NCBI GenBank assembly: GCA_002319815.1
Contig: DCFR01000015.1
Location: 1-17,836 of the forward strand
Length of the DNA: 17,836 nucleotides
From: Megamonas sp. UBA1799
Lineage (GTDB): Bacteria; Bacillota; Negativicutes; Selenomonadales; Selenomonadaceae
Reading direction: 5' to 3'
In this document: positions 14,890 to 17,836 of the stretch, one piece after another
Numbering within the stretch: the first letter of the stretch is position 1
How the letters are laid out: every line of letters starts with the position of its first letter
Position numbers and translations under genes: made by a program
The notes under the pieces: model-generated
Database searches by the model: none
Told to the model about the DNA's origin: nothing
Seen by the model: the letters and a program-made list of their open reading frames with translations, nothing else

Positions 14890-15684
14890 TCAGGCACTGG
14901 CTGCAGCCGACGCCCCGACCAATGCCAATTCTCTTGTCTTAGCGCCGATATCCAACGCCGTCACTAACCCTTCGCCGACCAGAATTCCCTGGCAGCCGGC
15001 TTCCCGCAGCCGGACGGCATCGGCCGTCGTATAAATGCCGCTCTCACTGATAATGGTGCGCTTTTGATCAACCTCACCGAGCAGCGCCAGTGTATTGTCA
15101 ATCGAAGTTTCAAAGGTGGTCAGGTTGCGGTTGTTAATGCCGATAAACTCTGCCGGCGTGACCAAAGCCGCCGCTAAATCAGCCGCATCATGGACCTCTA
15201 CCAGAACATCCATGCCCAGCCCCCATGCGGTATAAAGATATTCCGTCAGCTGTTCCGCTGATAAAATACGCGCAATGAGCAGAATCGCATCGGCGCCCAG
15301 CAGCCGCGCTTCATAAATCTGATATTCATCGATAATGAAGTCCTTGCGCATGACCGGCAATTCTACCAGTTGCCGCACAGCAGTCAGATCGTCATTACAT
15401 CCGGAAAAATGAGGATCCGTATGCACAGAAAGCATACTGGCGCCATTCGCCGCATAGATCTGCGCCAATTCAGGCACTGAATGACGGCGGCAAAGCACGC
15501 CCTTCGCCGGCGACTGCAGTTTACACTCGGCAATCAGGCTCCATTCCTCGCCGCGCAGACGATGTGACATCCGGAACCCGGCTGACCGGACCTGCTGCCT
15601 TAATTCAGCAAACGGCAGGGACCGCTTTGTATTTGCTACTATATCCTTCTTATCCGCCACAATCTCGGCTAATATATCTCTCAT
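14890..15684 (-). CDS. trpC: Indole-3-glycerol-phosphate synthase
   Basis: It converts carboxyphenylaminodeoxyribulose phosphate to indole-3-glycerol phosphate. It is a 264-aa TIM-barrel. Catalytic segments visible are E-x-K-x-x-S-P-x-K-G (Glu53, Lys55, Ser58, Lys61), VMRKDFIIDEYQIYEA with the second catalytic Lys, GINNRNLTTFE and SESGIYT. The start ATG 15684 overlaps the trpF stop as ATGA, so it is probably coupled to trpF. It is monofunctional, unlike the TrpC-TrpF fusion of enterobacteria. Confidence 0.96.
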   Translation of the reverse strand: MRDILAEIVADKKDIVANTKRSLPFAELRQQVRSAGFRMSHRLRGEEWSLIAECKLQSPAKGVLCRRHSVPELAQIYAANGASMLSVHTDPHFSGCNDDLTAVRQLVELPVMRKDFIIDEYQIYEARLLGADAILLIARILSAEQLTEYLYTAWGLGMDVLVEVHDAADLAAALVTPAEFIGINNRNLTTFETSIDNTLALLGEVDQKRTIISESGIYTTADAVRLREAGCQGILVGEGLVTALDIGAKTRELALVGASAAASA

Positions 15685-16295
15685 GATTTGTCCGCCTCCC
15701 TGACCGCCAGCACAAATTCTTTCATCAGCGCCGCGCTCTTATTCCCCTTGATTTCTAAACTGCCCGATGCATCTACGCCAAACGGCTGCAAAGCTTTCCT
15801 GACTTCATGCACATTCGCTGCGCTGATGCCCCCGGCAATAAATACCGGTTTTTGTATTTCGCGGATGGCCGCCGCCGCGTTCTGCCAGTCAAAACTTTTT
15901 CCCGTCCCGCCGGCCATTCCTCTGGTAAAGCTGTCCAAAAGAATGTACCGGGCCGGATAATGATTGGCCGCAGCCAAGGAAAAATCATCACCCCAACGAA
16001 ACGCTTTGATCACCGGAACCAAAATTTGCTTAGCATACGCTTCACTTTCACCGCCATGCAGCTGCACAAAATCAAGTCCGCATAAAGCTGCAATCCGGTT
16101 CACCTCCTGCCAGTTTTCATCCACAAAAACCCCGACCTTGGCGCTGTGCCGGACCGACCGGCAGATAACAGCAGCTTCCGCCGGCTCGATGTGCCGGCGT
16201 CCCGGAGCAAAAACAAATCCGATGAAATCTGCGCCCGCAGCCTCCGCCGCTCTGGCCGCCGCCAAGGTGCGAATCCCGCAAATTTTCACTTTCAT
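15681..16295 (-). CDS. trpF: Phosphoribosylanthranilate isomerase
   Basis: It isomerises phosphoribosylanthranilate to the carboxyphenylamino deoxyribulose intermediate. It is a 204-aa TIM-barrel. The general base Cys6 lies in KICGI and the general acid Asp in FGVDASGSLE; the usual VDVSSGVE is slightly changed here to VDASGSLE. GFVFAPGRRHI, VQLHGGE and LLDS are typical blocks. Its start overlaps the trpD stop as ATGA, and its stop overlaps the trpC start in the same way. It precedes trpC here, the reverse of the usual trpC-trpF order. Confidence 0.95.
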   Translation of the reverse strand: MKVKICGIRTLAAARAAEAAGADFIGFVFAPGRRHIEPAEAAVICRSVRHSAKVGVFVDENWQEVNRIAALCGLDFVQLHGGESEAYAKQILVPVIKAFRWGDDFSLAAANHYPARYILLDSFTRGMAGGTGKSFDWQNAAAAIREIQKPVFIAGGISAANVHEVRKALQPFGVDASGSLEIKGNKSAALMKEFVLAVREADKS

Positions 16296-17320
16296 ACGGC
16301 AGCCGCTTCCTCCGTATTACTGATGGCAATGAGTGCATTCAGCTTCTCCATGGCCCGACCGGAATCAATCACGGAAGCCGCCAGTTTCAGCCCCTCGGCA
16401 ATCGTTTTGGTTTTACCGGCCACATAAAAACCAGCTGCCGCATTGAATAAAACAATTTCCCGCTTGCCTCCCTGCTCCTGACCGGAAAGCACTGCTTTTA
16501 AAATACGGGCATTTTCTTTTGGCGTTCCTCCCCGATAATCTTCCATGGAACCGGCAGAAAAACCATAATCCGCCGGATCCAGCATAAAGTCGCGTATCTG
16601 CCCTTCATGCAGCTCGCTGACCTTTGTTTTTGTATGCGTGGAAATTTCATCCATGCCATCCTCACTGTGAATCACCAAGGCGTGATGAACGCCAACTTCG
16701 CCTAAGACCTCGGCAATCGTATGCGTGAGCGCGCCGTCATATACGCCGACCAATTGGTAATCCAAGTGCGCCGGATTGATGATCGGCCCCAAGAGATTGA
16801 ATACAGTACGAAAACCAAGATCCTTACGTGTCTTAGCGACAAAACGCATAGCCTTGTTCAAAGCCGGCGCGAACAAGAAGCCAATGCCAATCGCATCGAT
16901 TTCCTCACGGACCCGATCTGCCGGCAGATCGACATTCACGCCCAGCGCCGACAACACATCGGCGCTGCCGCTGGCGCTGGATACGCTGCGGTTTCCATGC
17001 TTGGCTACATTCACCCCGCCGCCGGCTAAAACGAACGCAACTGTTGTCGATATATTAAAGGTGTTTTTCGTATCGCCGCCGGTACCGCAATTACACATCA
17101 CCGGCGCTTTATGCGCTACCGGGTCGGCATGAGCGATGAGAGTGCTGGCAAAACCGGCAATCTCATCGCTTACTTCCCCTTTCAGTTTCAGGGCCGTAAG
17201 AAATGCGGCAATCTGAGATTCTTCGGCCTGTCCGCTCATAATAATATCCATGGCCGCTGCGGCTTCCTGCTTGCTAAGATCTTTTCCCTCAACGACTTTA
17301 ACGACATAATCTTTTAACAT
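16292..17320 (-). CDS. trpD: Anthranilate phosphoribosyltransferase
   Basis: It transfers the phosphoribosyl group of PRPP to anthranilate. It has 342 aa. The PRPP-binding motif GTGGD is at 79-83, followed by NTFNISTT and KHGNRSVSS (107-115); FLFAPALNKAMR and FNLLGPIINPA are also typical. ATG 17320 is chosen for the AAGGAG nine bases upstream; the frame continues to 17365, but that part contains the leader terminator's T-run. It is the first gene of the operon, directly after the T-box leader, and it overlaps trpF by four bases (ATGA). Confidence 0.97.
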   Translation of the reverse strand: MLKDYVVKVVEGKDLSKQEAAAAMDIIMSGQAEESQIAAFLTALKLKGEVSDEIAGFASTLIAHADPVAHKAPVMCNCGTGGDTKNTFNISTTVAFVLAGGGVNVAKHGNRSVSSASGSADVLSALGVNVDLPADRVREEIDAIGIGFLFAPALNKAMRFVAKTRKDLGFRTVFNLLGPIINPAHLDYQLVGVYDGALTHTIAEVLGEVGVHHALVIHSEDGMDEISTHTKTKVSELHEGQIRDFMLDPADYGFSAGSMEDYRGGTPKENARILKAVLSGQEQGGKREIVLFNAAAGFYVAGKTKTIAEGLKLAASVIDSGRAMEKLNALIAISNTEEAAAV

Positions 17321-17350
17321 AATTTTTCGCTCCTTTATAGAAACATTGCC

Positions 17351-17409
17351 AAAAAAATAAATCATTCCACCCCGACATAGAAAATATCTATGCCGGGGCG
17401 AAATGATTT
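17351..17409 (-). terminator. Second T-box terminator, proximal to trpD
   Basis: A long stem, AAATCATTTCGCCCCG opposing CGGGGTGGAATGATTT and extended by CATAGA/TCTATG (17359-17409), with seven T residues (17357-17351). Its 5' arm (CGCCCCG) can instead pair with the CGGGTGG of the second T-box (17424-17411), giving the mutually exclusive antiterminator. It is 30 bases before the trpD start codon. Confidence 0.9.
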
Positions 17410-17447
17410 TCGCTGTGCCACCCGTAGTTCAAGCTCGTTTTACCAAC

Positions 17448-17487
17448 AAAAAAATCCATCTCTCCCTTATATGGGACGAAATGGATT
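17448..17487 (-). terminator. First T-box terminator
   Basis: Stem AATCCAT...TCCC / GGGA...ATGGATT (17453-17487) followed by seven T residues (17454-17448) on the minus strand. The CGTCCCA on its 5' arm can pair with TGGG of the upstream T-box (17501-17488) to form the antiterminator. Confidence 0.88.
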
Positions 17488-17742
17488 CGCTATGCCACCC
17501 AGTAAAACAAACTTCTCATTTCAGGTACAGGACTGCTCCGATACCCTAGTCATATAACGGTGACAACCGTTCCATCCTACTAGTTAAAACGTTCAGTGGA
17601 CTCTCACAGGACCATTCACTACATACTTTCGGTTGGTCATCACACCTCCGGTTTCCCGGTCACCAACTCGCTGTTCGAAAGGATATACAGTTACTATTTC
17701 CTGTTCAATGATTTATCTTGTATAAAATTTAACTTAACATGT

Positions 17743-17771
17743 ATGTTACACTCTTTTAAATCCATTGTCAA
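17743..17771 (-). promoter_or_regulatory. Promoter of the trp operon
   Basis: A perfect TTGACA (17766-17771), a 17-base spacer and TAACAT (17743-17748) on the minus strand. Transcription would start near 17736, just ahead of T-box stem I, leaving about 415 nt of leader before the trpD ATG. No operator-like dyad is seen around it, so control is probably by the T-box. Confidence 0.8.
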
Positions 17772-17836
17772 TACTTTTAAAATATTTTTTGCCCCGTGCA
17801 GAAGAAAATCATTCGGACGTTTGACACCCAAAAACC

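Larger units (their letters stand above)
17351..17736 (-). promoter_or_regulatory. Tryptophan T-box leader with one stem I and two antiterminator/terminator modules
   Basis: Leader RNA of the trp operon that senses uncharged tRNA-Trp. Stem I starts with AACAGGA and an AGTA bulge motif, has an AG-rich box (AGCGAG) and a GTTGG/CCAAC distal stem with an extra CCGG-GAAA-CCGG hairpin, and closes with GAATGGTCCTGTGAG. The specifier triplet is TGG (Trp codon) at 17614-17612. A stem II with a CTAGT/ACTAG base follows. The conserved T-box sequence then occurs twice: GGGTGGCATAGCG (17500-17488) and GGGTGGCACAGCG (17423-17411). Both carry UGGC, whose variable C suits the G discriminator expected for tRNA-Trp. 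Each is followed by its own terminator. The second copy lies only about 25 bases after the first terminator and has no stem I of its own. Confidence 0.93.

Noticed and set aside
1..17836. CRISPR array, rRNA genes or intact transposase
   Set aside because: No regularly spaced repeats, rRNA signatures or transposase motifs were seen on either strand.

Overview
The window looks like a chromosomal segment of a moderate-GC anaerobic member of the Firmicutes (Bacillota). Shine-Dalgarno sites are strong, promoters are sigma-A-like, the trp operon is under T-box control, and there is a soluble chemoreceptor and a CCA-encoding tRNA gene. I would guess Negativicutes (Selenomonas/Megasphaera/Veillonella relatives), but this is inference from style, not from a marker gene.

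Left part (1-1290): a thioredoxin-reductase-like flavoprotein on the minus strand and, divergent from it, a very small plus-strand gene with a strong extended -10 promoter and its own terminator. The reading frame of the small gene appears to need a +1 shift close to its start.

AT-rich insert (about 1290-3860): a lone AIPR-family (abortive phage infection) gene with a TTG start. It is far richer in A+T than its surroundings, and a consensus promoter lies about 375 nt upstream of it. This looks like a horizontally acquired defence gene.

Middle (3865-8340): a 706-residue protein of unknown function with an N-terminal cyclic-nucleotide-binding-like fold and two CxxC motifs, then an apparent relic of a second chemoreceptor, then a soluble methyl-accepting chemotaxis protein with a C-terminal zinc-binding CZB domain, then tRNA-Arg(CCG). 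Each intact unit on the minus strand has its own terminator.

Transport module (8389-10750): a LysR-type regulator divergent from an NSS-family sodium:amino-acid symporter. A perfect 19-bp palindrome lies between the -35 and -10 of the transporter promoter.

Right part (10813-17771, minus strand): a complete tryptophan operon in the unusual order trpD-F-C-B-A-E-G. Most of its genes overlap or nearly touch. It is driven by a consensus promoter and a tryptophan-specific T-box leader (specifier UGG, antiterminator bulge UGGC) with one stem I followed by two successive antiterminator/terminator modules. The operon ends at a bidirectional terminator shared with the convergent NSS transporter. Together the genes turn chorismate into tryptophan when uncharged tRNA-Trp accumulates, and the neighbouring transporter may import amino acids, possibly tryptophan.
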